A DNA stretch of 53,683 nt from SIG672 sp045605765 (GTDB lineage: Bacteria > Bacillota > Clostridia > Oscillospirales > CAG-272). Both the position numbers and the translations under genes were made by a program. The DNA lies in contig JAZUQQ010000053.1 in NCBI GenBank assembly GCA_045605765.1, positions 1 through 53,683 of the forward strand, read 5' to 3'. Below are positions 25,242-33,794 of the stretch, in pieces. The notes beneath the pieces were generated by a model. The model ran no database searches and was not told the origin of the DNA. It saw only the letters and a program-made list of their open reading frames with translations. Within the stretch, counting starts at the first letter, position 1. Each line of letters starts with the position of its first letter.

Positions 25242-25856
25242 TTACTGAATTTCCTTGAAGACCTCTGCACCCTGCTTGCATATTGGGCAGACGAAGTCGT
25301 CGGGGAGCTCATCTCCCTCGTGGACGTATCCGCAAACCGTGCAGACAAATCCCTTTTTCGGCTTCGCGGCGGTGTTTTTGGTGTGGCTTCGGTAGTAGGA
25401 ATAGGTGATAGTTTCCTCGCCCGATATTTCTCTTGCACAAGTTACGTCGCAGATAAAAAGGGTGTGCGTTCCGAGATCGACTGTGTTTGCCACGCTGAGA
25501 GATATAAAAGCGTTCACGTTTTCGATAAGAACGGGTACGCCGTTTTCCGAGCGCCAGAATTCAAATGACTCGAACTTGTTTGCAGATCTTCCGCTTTGGA
25601 AGCCGAAGTTTTTGAATAGCTCAAACGGGGCGCTCTTGCATATGCAGTTCAGATTGAATTTTCCGGTTTTCAGAACAAGCCCGTGTGAATAGTTGTCCTT
25701 GTTGACTGCTACCGCCACGCGTTCGGGTGTGCTCGTTACTTGCATAACGGCGTCGACGATGCAACCGTTGTCTTTTTCACCGTCGCTCGTTGTCAGGACG
25801 TACAGACCGTATTCGATCTTGAAAAGTGCGGACATTTCTATCTTTTCGATATTCAT
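25242..25856 (-). CDS. Flavin reductase-like domain fused to rubredoxin
   Basis: A 204-aa protein with a flavin reductase-like FMN-binding domain (residues ~1-150; ALFKIEYGLYVLTTSDGEK, and the Cys-containing FNLNCICKSAPFELF) followed by a C-terminal rubredoxin domain (~165-204) with CTVCGY and CPICKQ. This arrangement matches high-molecular-weight rubredoxins of anaerobes, which pass electrons from NAD(P)H to oxygen- or NO-reducing flavodiiron proteins. ATG 25856 is preferred over upstream frames because AAAGGA lies just ahead. Divergent from a Crp/Fnr regulator, which may control it. Confidence 0.88.
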   Translation of the reverse strand: MNIEKIEMSALFKIEYGLYVLTTSDGEKDNGCIVDAVMQVTSTPERVAVAVNKDNYSHGLVLKTGKFNLNCICKSAPFELFKNFGFQSGRSANKFESFEFWRSENGVPVLIENVNAFISLSVANTVDLGTHTLFICDVTCAREISGEETITYSYYRSHTKNTAAKPKKGFVCTVCGYVHEGDELPDDFVCPICKQGAEVFKEIQ

Positions 25857-25982
25857 ATTTATGACCAATCCTTTCGTTACAGTTGCTCCTAAAGGCACAA
25901 TGAGGTTTGAAAACGGTGAATTTTATCCTGCGTGTCTATTTCGGTTTCAAACATTTCCTTCATTAATGACCTGCATATACAT

Positions 25983-26010
25983 ATTATACCACACTTCTTG
26001 AAAAAGTAAA
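25983..26010 (-). promoter_or_regulatory. Promoter of the flavin reductase-rubredoxin gene
   Basis: On the minus strand: TTTACT, 16 bp, TATAAT. The long leader (~120 bases) to the start codon has room for regulation. Confidence 0.55.
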
Positions 26011-26045
26011 TAGAAAAATAAATAATTTCTATCCTGATCTCATAC

Positions 26046-26074
26046 TTGAAAAAATATATGCAATATGATATAAT
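26046..26074 (+). promoter_or_regulatory. Promoter of the Crp/Fnr regulator gene
   Basis: TTGAAA, 17 bp, TATAAT, with the gene start 34 bp after the -10. It lies about 35 bp from the divergent promoter, so one bound regulator could affect both. Confidence 0.75.
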
Positions 26075-26107
26075 CATAAAAACAATACAGAAAGGAGCGC
26101 TTGCGAT

Positions 26108-26758
26108 ATGTACGAAAAAATAATTGAAAAAAACCAGCTTTTTTCGGATCTTTCCGAAGATGACATAAGCTATGCGCTTACCTTTTTCTCTGCACGTCGC
26201 GCGACCTATGAAAAGGGCGAGATGCTTTCGCGACCCTCCGAGGCTCTTTCTCATTTCGGACTTGTTCTTGACGGCAGAGTTCAGGTGTGTATGGAGGACA
26301 TCGATGGAAACAATATAATTATGGCGATAGTCACTCCGGGACACACCTTTGGAGAATCACTCTGCTTTCTTGGCGGGAGCGCTCCTGTACATATATATGC
26401 TACCGACGATACCGAGGTGCTTTGGCTCTCCACCGACAAGATAAAAAAACGCGGTTACGATTCGCGCGACAGTATGATATCAAACCGTTTTACCGCGATG
26501 CTTGCCACAAAAACACTCGAAATGAACGATAGGATACAGATACTTTCAAAAATTAAGCTGAGAGACAGACTTATTACTTATTTTTCGCAGAATGTAACAA
26601 AATACGGAAGCTCGTTCACGCTTCCCCTATCCCGTGAGGATATGGCGGCTTACCTCGGAACTAACAGGAGCGCACTTTCGCGCGAGCTTGGAAAAATGCG
26701 TGACGAGGGTATTATCGAGTTCGAAAAAAGCAAATTCACGGTAAAACACCGTATATAG
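26108..26758 (+). CDS. Crp/Fnr family transcription regulator
   Basis: A 216-aa regulator with AAAGGAG upstream. An N-terminal cyclic-nucleotide-binding-type beta barrel (~20-115; FGLVLDGRVQVCMED, GHTFGESLCFLGG), a dimer helix (~125-150), and a C-terminal winged helix with LSREDMAAYLGTNRSALSRELGKM (~176-198) as recognition region. There is no N-terminal cysteine cluster, so it is not an iron-sulfur FNR. Ligand unknown. Position suggests control of the divergent rubredoxin-flavoprotein and perhaps the downstream transporter. Confidence 0.9.
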   Translation: MYEKIIEKNQLFSDLSEDDISYALTFFSARRATYEKGEMLSRPSEALSHFGLVLDGRVQVCMEDIDGNNIIMAIVTPGHTFGESLCFLGGSAPVHIYATDDTEVLWLSTDKIKKRGYDSRDSMISNRFTAMLATKTLEMNDRIQILSKIKLRDRLITYFSQNVTKYGSSFTLPLSREDMAAYLGTNRSALSRELGKMRDEGIIEFEKSKFTVKHRI

Positions 26759-26781
26759 ATGCTATTTTTGTGCATATAACA

Positions 26782-26818
26782 GATCGAAGCGTCGCATTTG
26801 CAACGCGATTTTTCTTTT
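26782..26818 (+). terminator. Probable terminator after the Crp/Fnr gene
   Basis: Imperfect stem between ATCGAAGCGT and ACGCGAT, followed by TTTTTCTTTT. Confidence 0.5.
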
Positions 26819-26871
26819 AAGCGGATATAATAATATCAAAGAATAAAACAAACCGAAAGGAAGATATCAAA

Positions 26872-27879
26872 ATGAAAAAACTTATTGCAATTTTACTTCT
26901 TGCTTCGATGCTCATTTTTGCACTTGTGGCGTGCGATCCCGACAAAGATGACGGCGATACGAATGATGGTACAAAGACTGAGGTCAAGATAGCGACGCTC
27001 AACGGACCGACTACCATCGGCGTTCTCGGACTTCTTAAAGGTGACGTGACGAAAGACAGCACGAACACCTACGTTTACGATCAGATATACGCGTCCGCCG
27101 ATGCGTTTGCGCCTAAGCTTCTTAAAAATGAGATAAACGCGGCTATAATTCCGTGTAACGCGGCGGCAACTCTTTATAAAAACAGCGGCGGGAAGATACA
27201 GATAGCGGCAGTCAACAACCTCGGAGTTCTCTATATTCTTGAAAAAGGAAATAGCATAAATTCGGTTGCCGATCTTGAAGGAAAAACCATCGTAGCGACC
27301 GGTGCGGGTACGACCCCTCAGTATTCTCTTGAATATATCCTCAAAGAGAACGGACTCACTGTCGGTACAGACGTTACCGTAGAGTATAAGAGCGAGGCGG
27401 CAGAGGTGCTTGCGGCTCTCAAACAGGGCAAGGCGGATATCGCGATGCTTCCTCAGCCTGCGGCAACCAAGGCGACAAAAGCGGTCGAGGGCGTAAAAGT
27501 TGCGCTCGATCTCAATGCCGAGTGGAGCAAAATAGACGAAAACGCATCTCTCGTTACGGGAGTTCTCGTAGTCAACACTCAGTTCGCAAAGGAAAATCCC
27601 GAAGCGGTCAAGACCCTTCTTGCCGACTACAAGGCTTCCTGCGATATGGTAAGCACCGATATTGACAAGATCGCGGATTATGTCATTGAATTTAAGATCG
27701 GCGGTATAGACAATGCAAACCTTGCAAAAGAGGCGATTCCGCGTTGCAATATCAAATATATGGACTCAGAAGATATGAAAAAGGCAGTTGGCGGATATCT
27801 GAAAGTTCTTTACGACTCAAATCCCGCATCCATCGGCGGAGAGATGCCGTCTGACGGTATTTATTATATCGCAAAGTAA
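26872..27879 (+). CDS. ABC importer substrate-binding lipoprotein (NMT1/SsuA-like)
   Basis: A 335-aa protein with a lipoprotein signal peptide ending LVAC (Cys21), then an acidic linker and a type II periplasmic-binding fold. Segments such as GKTIVATGAGTTPQYSLEYIL and AALKQGKADIAMLPQPAA are typical of the nitrate/sulfonate/taurine/thiamine-precursor group. It would be anchored outside the membrane and hand a small solute to the permease 6 bp downstream. AAGGAAG precedes the start. The ligand cannot be inferred; no TPP or SAM riboswitch was recognised in the leader. Confidence 0.9.
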   Translation: MKKLIAILLLASMLIFALVACDPDKDDGDTNDGTKTEVKIATLNGPTTIGVLGLLKGDVTKDSTNTYVYDQIYASADAFAPKLLKNEINAAIIPCNAAATLYKNSGGKIQIAAVNNLGVLYILEKGNSINSVADLEGKTIVATGAGTTPQYSLEYILKENGLTVGTDVTVEYKSEAAEVLAALKQGKADIAMLPQPAATKATKAVEGVKVALDLNAEWSKIDENASLVTGVLVVNTQFAKENPEAVKTLLADYKASCDMVSTDIDKIADYVIEFKIGGIDNANLAKEAIPRCNIKYMDSEDMKKAVGGYLKVLYDSNPASIGGEMPSDGIYYIAK

Positions 27880-27885
27880 AATTAT

Positions 27886-28650
27886 ATGAAGAAGCTGTCA
27901 AACAAGCAAAAAAAGATAATTTATACGCTCTGCGCGGCAGTATTTTGGATAAGTGTGTGGCAGATAGCGGCGGTGCGGTACGGTATGGATTTTCTGATCC
28001 CGTCGCCTCTCGCCACGCTCAGGACACTCCTTGAAAATGTAACTAAGGCGAGCTTTTGGTCGGCTACTATGTTTAGCGTAGTAAGAATACTGATCGGCTT
28101 TCTTCTGTCTGGTCTTTTCGGAATATTTTTCGCGCTTGTGAGTATAAAAATAAAGGCAATAAAAATACTTCTAGACCCGTTTTGCTCGGTGCTGAGAGCC
28201 GTTCCCGTTGCGAGCTTTATAATTCTTGTACTCGTGATGTTTTCTTCTGAAAACGTGGCGGCGATAATATCGTTTCTGATGGGATTTCCTCTCGTTTATT
28301 CGAGCATCTCAAAGGGAGTGGACGTAACACCCAAGGATCTTCTCGAAACTGCCGATCTTTTCTCGATAGGATTTATAAAAAAGCTTAGATATATTTATAT
28401 TCCGCACCTTCTGCCGTTTAGTGCAAACGCTCTTTCGGTGTCGGTAGGTCTTTGCTTTAAAAGCGGTATTGCGGCAGAGGTCATCGGATACCCTACGGGA
28501 AGTGTTGGTGCGCAGATGTATCTTGCCAAGATCGGATTCAATATGCCCGACCTGTTTTCATATACTGTCGTTATGGTCGTCATATCGGTGCTTTGTGAGA
28601 GGCTTATATCGCTCGTTTTTAAAACGCGCGGAAAGGAGCGAGAAATATGA
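27886..28650 (+). CDS. ABC importer permease (SsuC/TauC-like)
   Basis: A 254-aa inner-membrane permease with six hydrophobic segments and the EAA-like loop around EVIGYPTGSVGAQMYLAK. N-terminal segment YTLCAAVFWISVWQIAAVRYG and motif DFLIPSPLATLRTL are typical of this group. Its stop overlaps the ATPase start (ATGA). Confidence 0.92.
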   Translation: MKKLSNKQKKIIYTLCAAVFWISVWQIAAVRYGMDFLIPSPLATLRTLLENVTKASFWSATMFSVVRILIGFLLSGLFGIFFALVSIKIKAIKILLDPFCSVLRAVPVASFIILVLVMFSSENVAAIISFLMGFPLVYSSISKGVDVTPKDLLETADLFSIGFIKKLRYIYIPHLLPFSANALSVSVGLCFKSGIAAEVIGYPTGSVGAQMYLAKIGFNMPDLFSYTVVMVVISVLCERLISLVFKTRGKEREI

Positions 28651-29228
28651 AAAATAAGATAATTCTCGACAATATTTCACTAAGCTTCGACGCTCTTGCT
28701 GTGCTCGACGGGCTTAATCTGGAAATATGCGAAAACAGCGCGATAATGGGCGCTTCCGGCAAGGGCAAGACATCGCTCGCTCGTGTGATAATGGGGCTTA
28801 CCGCACCTGACGGTGGCAAAGTTACCTTTGAAAATAAGCCCAGATTCTCAGCGGTTTTTCAAGATGACCGACTTTTTGAGGGTTTTAGCGCGATAGAAAA
28901 TATCACGGCTGTGTGCGCTAAGAGCAAAGAGTCAGATTTAATAGCAGAACAGCTTCTCGACGAGCTTCTTATACCGCGTGACGAGCAGAAAAAGGCGGTA
29001 CGCGACTATTCGGGCGGAATGAGACGCAGAGTGGCAATAGCAAGGGCACTTGCCGCAGAATCTAATATACTTATTCTCGACGAACCGTTTAAGGGTCTTG
29101 ACGAAAACACCCGTGCCGCCTGTGCTGAGTGTATAAAGAAATATTCAGTTGATAAGCTTGTTATCCTTATTACGCACGATAAGACTGAGTGCGCGTTAAT
29201 GGGAATAAACAATATAATACAGATTTAA
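28647..29228 (+). CDS. ABC importer ATP-binding protein (short form)
   Basis: A 193-aa ATPase. Walker A GASGKGKT (~34), Q-loop FQDDRLFEGF (~72), signature YSGGMRRRVAIARAL (~121), Walker B ILILDEPFKGLD (~143), H-loop ITHDK (~177). The family usually has 240-260 residues; here the C-terminal tail after the H-loop is almost absent. It energises import by the two upstream gene products. Confidence 0.93.
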   Translation: MKNKIILDNISLSFDALAVLDGLNLEICENSAIMGASGKGKTSLARVIMGLTAPDGGKVTFENKPRFSAVFQDDRLFEGFSAIENITAVCAKSKESDLIAEQLLDELLIPRDEQKKAVRDYSGGMRRRVAIARALAAESNILILDEPFKGLDENTRAACAECIKKYSVDKLVILITHDKTECALMGINNIIQI

Positions 29229-29250
29229 AAAAGATCGTTTACGGTCTTTT

Positions 29251-29748
29251 TTATTTATTTATCTCCCCTAAAACCAGTGAGTTATCATCACACACCACCA
29301 TACACACGACCTTGCCTCTACGAAAGACCTTTGCGTCCTCAATCCGCTTTTCGTAAATTTCGGGGTCGTATATGTATATCTCTCGGTTCTGTAGCATATC
29401 GAGCCGTCTTTCGAGTGCGTTTTCAATAAATCCCGCATCGCCGACAGATAGCGCGACGAAAACGTGTATCTCCCAAATAGCGTCATCCTCTCCGAGTGCG
29501 CAGGCAAAGCTTTCGGCATACGAGGTCATAAGCGGGTCGCGGTATAAAAGCTCCGCCTTGTTCTCGTCCATTACACTTTTTGAATATTCGGGCGCTTCGC
29601 TGTAATATATTTCGTATGCGGGCGGCTCTTTTATAGTTTCAAGTGCATCGAAAAGCAGGTCAGTGGCGCTCGGTTCGGCTTTGGCGCAGGAGCAAAGAAG
29701 GCTTGTAACGAGGATACAAAAAGTGATGATTTTAAAGATTTTTTTCAT
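29251..29748 (-). CDS. Putative DUF4358-like lipoprotein
   Basis: A 165-aa protein with a short basic start, a hydrophobic signal (IFKIITFCILVTSLL) and a Cys (CSC, residue 21) where a lipobox would end. The tail DAKVFRRGKVVCMVVCDDN resembles DUF4358 proteins common in Clostridia. ATG 29748 is used; the frame extends 14 codons further without a ribosome-binding site. Convergent with the ABC operon. Function unknown. Confidence 0.65.
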   Translation of the reverse strand: MKKIFKIITFCILVTSLLCSCAKAEPSATDLLFDALETIKEPPAYEIYYSEAPEYSKSVMDENKAELLYRDPLMTSYAESFACALGEDDAIWEIHVFVALSVGDAGFIENALERRLDMLQNREIYIYDPEIYEKRIEDAKVFRRGKVVCMVVCDDNSLVLGEINK

Positions 29749-29835
29749 ATTTAATGTCTCTTTTGCGTTTTTTACTATAATATTCAGCAAGAGTCATAAA
29801 TTTTCCCCAAAGCGAAATAAATTCACAGAAAACAC

Positions 29836-29864
29836 TTGACCTTAAACTTCTTATCAGTTATAAT
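29836..29864 (+). promoter_or_regulatory. Promoter of the M23-like protein gene
   Basis: TTGACC, 17 bp, TATAAT, 44 bp before the start codon. Confidence 0.8.
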
Positions 29865-29908
29865 ATCAATATGACTGTCGTGTAGAAAAATGAAGGGAAG
29901 TGTAAGCT

Positions 29909-31567
29909 ATGAAGGCAAAGAAATATTTTATATATGCAGTGCTCGCACTCCTTCTTTTGACGCCTGGGCTCCTTTCTTTGATGTTTTATACGCTGTCGGA
30001 TAGCGTTTCGGACGATAACCGAGATATAGCGCTTGAAATAGTCGATAAAAAGGGAAATACATATTCTTTTGAAAATACGCACGATATTTCTATTCTTTTT
30101 CACGATATCGTAAACGATAGCAAAAAAACGTTTTATAATGACGGATTGCTCGGATTTAGCGAAAACGATGCTTTCAAGATTACACTCGTGCAGGACGGCA
30201 AAAAAACGAGCTATGATTTTTTCTTTGACAGAACTTCGCCCAGCGGATGTCTTTTCAGAGATTGGGAGGGAAATGTTTACCTTCTCAAAGCAAATAAAGC
30301 AATAGAATTTATGGACTCGATATACGCGTCCTCGCTCTATCCGCACTCGACCGTACCACAGCTTACTCTTAATAATATGGCAGCAAAGCCCGTAGAAAGC
30401 AAATGGGAATATTATTCGTACAGCAGTGTCAAGCACCAAATGAGCGACGATACGAGCGACACTCCTCTCAGTATAGAAATGTCCTTCCTTGATTTTAATA
30501 TGTCGTTTGAGAAATCTCCCGACATCTTGAATATAGAGGTCAGAGACTCGCTTGGAATGGAATTTTTCAGCGGAAGCTACGCTGAATTCGTTATGCAGGG
30601 TATGTTCTCAACGATTACCGAGTCAAGTCAATACACCTGTACGGTAAAGGCAGTTTGGAACGATATCGGAAGTGACTGTTGCGGAAGTGCCACCTACCAT
30701 TTTAAGCTTAGTGTTGACTTTGACCCGCCCGGAATCTTCTGGTTGAATGCTGACACGGTCGAATGCGGCGGATTCGTAATTCTTTCGGGTAAGAATATTA
30801 TAAATATAGATTCGATAGAGGTTACATCGATTCCTGCGCTCGTGCAGAAGCCAATGTTCTTCAAGGACGGGGAATACGTTCGTGCAATACTTCCGATAAG
30901 TGTGAGCAAGAATGAGATAGAATATCAGATAAAGGTAAGCTATGACGGTACTTTTGCGGATCTTTCTTTCAAGACAACCGTACCGAAGTTTAATACCAAC
31001 CGCGACTACAATCACAGCGGAAGAGTTAATACGTCGGTGAGAACTGCGGAAAATTTAGAGGAGCTTAAAAAGTTTATTACTTCTGTAAAATACGATAATT
31101 TCATTTACTCATCTTCGACTTTCGTTATTCCTTCGGGAATACGTGCGCAGTTTGGTGATACCGTTAATAATACAAATTCTAGCCGTGATAAATTCACCTC
31201 TAACGGAATTGCGTTTGTTGACTACTATAATAAGGATTACCGCGGAAACGATATAGTCAAAGCGGCACTCGGCGGAATGGTAGTTGCGGTAGGTAAGACC
31301 GCGTACGGCGGAAATACCGTGGTGGTCGAGCACGGACTCGGACTCAGAAGCGTGTACTACTGCCTTGGCGATGTTGCAGTCACGAAGGGAAGTATAGTGA
31401 ACGTCGGTGATAAAATAGCCTCGGGAAGTGCGAGAGGCGGATATACAGACGGCGAAACCGCGTATATCGAGCTTTGGGTAGGCGAAACTCCCGTTTCGTA
31501 CAGACCGCTTGTCAGTTGGGGCTTCGGTATTGATTTCGGTAATGAGCCTTCTATAAGCGAAAAGTAA
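29909..31567 (+). CDS. Membrane-anchored degenerate M23 (LytM-fold) protein
   Basis: A 552-aa protein with an N-terminal membrane segment (~7-27), a ~370-residue external region with Ig-like beta-rich segments, and a C-terminal M23/LytM-type fold (~420-540). The fold is recognisable (GGMVVAVGKTAYGGNTVVVEHG, VTKGSIVNVGDKIASGSARG). However, the metal ligands are changed: the HxxxD region reads SNGIAFVD, the YxHL motif reads YYCLG, and HxH reads AYIELW. It should therefore not cleave peptidoglycan but may act as a scaffold, as degenerate LytM proteins do in division or engulfment. GAAGGGAAG is the ribosome-binding site. Confidence 0.8.
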   Translation: MKAKKYFIYAVLALLLLTPGLLSLMFYTLSDSVSDDNRDIALEIVDKKGNTYSFENTHDISILFHDIVNDSKKTFYNDGLLGFSENDAFKITLVQDGKKTSYDFFFDRTSPSGCLFRDWEGNVYLLKANKAIEFMDSIYASSLYPHSTVPQLTLNNMAAKPVESKWEYYSYSSVKHQMSDDTSDTPLSIEMSFLDFNMSFEKSPDILNIEVRDSLGMEFFSGSYAEFVMQGMFSTITESSQYTCTVKAVWNDIGSDCCGSATYHFKLSVDFDPPGIFWLNADTVECGGFVILSGKNIINIDSIEVTSIPALVQKPMFFKDGEYVRAILPISVSKNEIEYQIKVSYDGTFADLSFKTTVPKFNTNRDYNHSGRVNTSVRTAENLEELKKFITSVKYDNFIYSSSTFVIPSGIRAQFGDTVNNTNSSRDKFTSNGIAFVDYYNKDYRGNDIVKAALGGMVVAVGKTAYGGNTVVVEHGLGLRSVYYCLGDVAVTKGSIVNVGDKIASGSARGGYTDGETAYIELWVGETPVSYRPLVSWGFGIDFGNEPSISEK

Positions 31568-31596
31568 AAAAAGTTGCAAAAAAAGTTATATTGCCA

Positions 31597-31625
31597 TTGA
31601 CTTTTAATTAAAATATTGATATAAT
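31597..31625 (+). promoter_or_regulatory. Promoter of the SRP RNA gene
   Basis: TTGACT, 17 bp, TATAAT, about 60 bp upstream of the mature RNA. A hairpin (ACGGTAG...CTACCGT, 31629-31662) occupies the 5' leader; it lacks a T-tract, so it is not a terminator. Confidence 0.75.
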
Positions 31626-31684
31626 AATACGGTAGCCCATACGTGTATGTATGAGCTACCGTGACAAGTTTATACGGGATATGA

Positions 31685-31968
31685 AATAAGACCATACCGG
31701 CCGGGGAGTTAGCGGTGCCTTGTACCTGCAATCCGCTATAGCAGGGGTTATTTCCGCCTTTGAGGGCAGAGTGGGTGTGGTCAGCACCGATCGCTCTGTG
31801 TGTTGAAGAATGGGTCCTGTGCAACTAATGGCTGTGAACCATGTCAGGTGGGAGACCAAGCAGCATTAAGCAGTATCACTTAGTGTGCCACGGGTCTGCC
31901 TGTTTGGAGCACAGACATCGGAAAGCGCACGTTCGTTTCTGTTCGATTTTGCGGTGTATGGTCTTATT
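31685..31968 (+). ncRNA. ffs: Signal recognition particle RNA, large Alu-containing form
   Basis: The 5' end AATAAGACCATAC is perfectly complementary to the 3' end GTATGGTCTTATT, forming the closing helix. An Alu-like region follows (GCGGTGCCTTGTACC, then CTGCAATCCGCTATAGCAGG). The S domain contains GTCAGGTGG-GAGA-CCAAGCAGC, the conserved Ffh-binding hairpin with a GNRA loop. Length is ~284 nt, as in Bacillus/Clostridium. It scaffolds Ffh for co-translational membrane targeting. It lies directly upstream of dnaX, the common Clostridia arrangement. Ends are set from the terminal helix and may differ by a few bases after processing. Confidence 0.88.
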
Positions 31969-32025
31969 TTGTATCCTGTTTTTTTAAGCTTGACGTATAA
32001 TAATGTCGAAACGGAGGAAAAGAAA

Positions 32026-33759
32026 TTGGCAGCACAAGGCGGACATCAAGCGCTTTACCGTAAGTGGAGACCGACTACCTTTTCCGATGTAGTAGGTCAG
32101 GATCATATAACAAGCGTGCTTAAATATCAGGTTGCAAACAACAAAACGAGCCATGCGTATCTTTTTTGCGGATCGCGCGGAACGGGTAAAACGACCTGTG
32201 CCAAAATACTGGCAAAAGCAGTAAACTGTCCGAATTCCAAAAACGGCGAGCCATGTAACGAGTGCGAGATATGTAAACGTATTGACGGCGGAATGTCAAT
32301 GGAAGTTCTCGAAATGGACGCGGCAAGTAACACGGGCGTCGACTATATCCGTGATATAAGAGAAGAAGTGGTCTTCTCACCGTCTGAGGTAGGAACGAGA
32401 GTCTATATCATAGACGAGGTGCATATGCTCACCGAGAGCGCTTTCAACGCTCTTCTTAAAACGCTCGAAGAGCCTCCGCAAAAGGTCATTTTTATACTTG
32501 CAACTACCGAAATTCAGAAGATCCCCGCTACTATTCTTTCGAGATGCCAACGCTTTGATTTCAGAAGAATTCCCGTACAGACGATAAGTGACAGACTCCT
32601 TAGAATCTCGTCTGAGGAAAACATCGAAATAAGTGAGAGTGCCGCTCATCTTATCGCAAAGCTCTCTCTTGGCGGTATGCGAGATGCTATCAGTATGCTC
32701 GAGCTTTGCAGTGGCGAGGGTGATAAGGTCACAGAGGAGAAGATTTCTGAAGCTACCGGCATTATCGGCAGAGAGTCGATAATCAAAACTGTAAAGGCTA
32801 TACTTTCGGGTAACTACGGCGAGATATTCGGATTAATATCTGCCGTCTATTCGAATTCCTACGATATTTCGTCCTTTATTTCGGAAATTATGCAGTTTTA
32901 CCGCGACGTTGCGGTTTATAAAACAATGGCAACAAAGAATGGTAAGATCTCGCGCGACATTCTTGATCTTTCGGACGCCGAGCTTTCGGACGTTTCGGAG
33001 ATTGCCGAAAAGGTAAGACGCGAAACTGTTATATACCATATAAAGCTTCTCGAAGAGGCGTTTCTCTCGATGTCGAGAGGAACGGACAAGCGCATCTGTG
33101 CCGAAATGACTCTTATGAGAATGTGCAGCGGAAACACTTGGGATACATCTTCTGAAGCGCTTGCCGAAAGGATATCTTCGCTTGAGGCTCGTTTTACCGA
33201 GGGCGGCGTATTTCCTGCACCAAGACCTGTTTTCAGTGAAACGAAGGAAATAAATAGCTCTCCTGCACCCGTGCATACAGAAGTAAGCGAAACCAAGCCC
33301 GAGCCGAAGGTCGAGATCACTCCCGTTTCCGAAAATGTCGAGGAAAAGAAGCCCGAGCCTGAAGCTCAAAATACCGAGAAGGCCGAAAAGACTGAAAAGG
33401 TAGAAATAAAAGAAGCGCCTCAAAGTACTCCTGCACCGGCAAAAAGGGTTGAGAGCGTACAAAGCGGCGACGGTCTTGAATGGACCGAGTTCGCCGATTG
33501 GATCGAGGTCGTTTCTCAGTACGATAAGATCGACAGAAGCATCGCACCCTTCCTTCGGCTTGCAAGTGCCGATACCGATGGCAATACGCTCAGAATAAGG
33601 GTGTCCGACAGCTTTTCGAAGATGATGCTTGAAAACGCCAAGGTTGATGATTTTATTATGCGTTTTTCAGCTTCACGCGGGTTTATGTTTTCGAAAATAG
33701 TAATCGAAGTGTCCGAAGTAAAGGACGATCAGCTTTCGATGTTCGACGGACTTTTATAA
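32026..33759 (+). CDS. dnaX: DNA polymerase III subunits gamma/tau
   Basis: A 577-aa clamp-loader subunit. Walker A GSRGTGKTTCAKIL (~46), zinc motif CPNSKNGEPCNECEIC, Walker B IIDEVHMLT, sensor SRC box ILSRCQRFDFRR. After ~residue 370 comes a Pro/Glu/Lys-rich linker (~415-480) and a C-terminal tau-like domain ending LSMFDGLL. The TTG at 32026 is chosen: GGAGG lies 8 bp upstream and the protein then begins near the conserved LYRKWRP. An open frame extends to 31885 but lies inside the SRP RNA. No clear slippery site for a gamma form was found. Confidence 0.93.
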   Translation: MAAQGGHQALYRKWRPTTFSDVVGQDHITSVLKYQVANNKTSHAYLFCGSRGTGKTTCAKILAKAVNCPNSKNGEPCNECEICKRIDGGMSMEVLEMDAASNTGVDYIRDIREEVVFSPSEVGTRVYIIDEVHMLTESAFNALLKTLEEPPQKVIFILATTEIQKIPATILSRCQRFDFRRIPVQTISDRLLRISSEENIEISESAAHLIAKLSLGGMRDAISMLELCSGEGDKVTEEKISEATGIIGRESIIKTVKAILSGNYGEIFGLISAVYSNSYDISSFISEIMQFYRDVAVYKTMATKNGKISRDILDLSDAELSDVSEIAEKVRRETVIYHIKLLEEAFLSMSRGTDKRICAEMTLMRMCSGNTWDTSSEALAERISSLEARFTEGGVFPAPRPVFSETKEINSSPAPVHTEVSETKPEPKVEITPVSENVEEKKPEPEAQNTEKAEKTEKVEIKEAPQSTPAPAKRVESVQSGDGLEWTEFADWIEVVSQYDKIDRSIAPFLRLASADTDGNTLRIRVSDSFSKMMLENAKVDDFIMRFSASRGFMFSKIVIEVSEVKDDQLSMFDGLL

Positions 33760-33794
33760 AAAATACAACCACTTGTTTTTAGGAGGATATTAAA

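Noticed and set aside
26759..26871. TPP riboswitch before the ABC importer
   Set aside because: The conserved CTGAGA-type elements of the TPP aptamer are not present.
31885..32025. N-terminal extension of DnaX
   Set aside because: The frame is open but lies within the SRP RNA; the TTG at 32026 has a good GGAGG and gives the normal DnaX start.
33360..33480. Programmed frameshift site in dnaX for a short gamma form
   Set aside because: Only short A runs (such as GCAAAAAGG) occur in the linker; no A-AAA-AAG heptamer with a following stem was seen.
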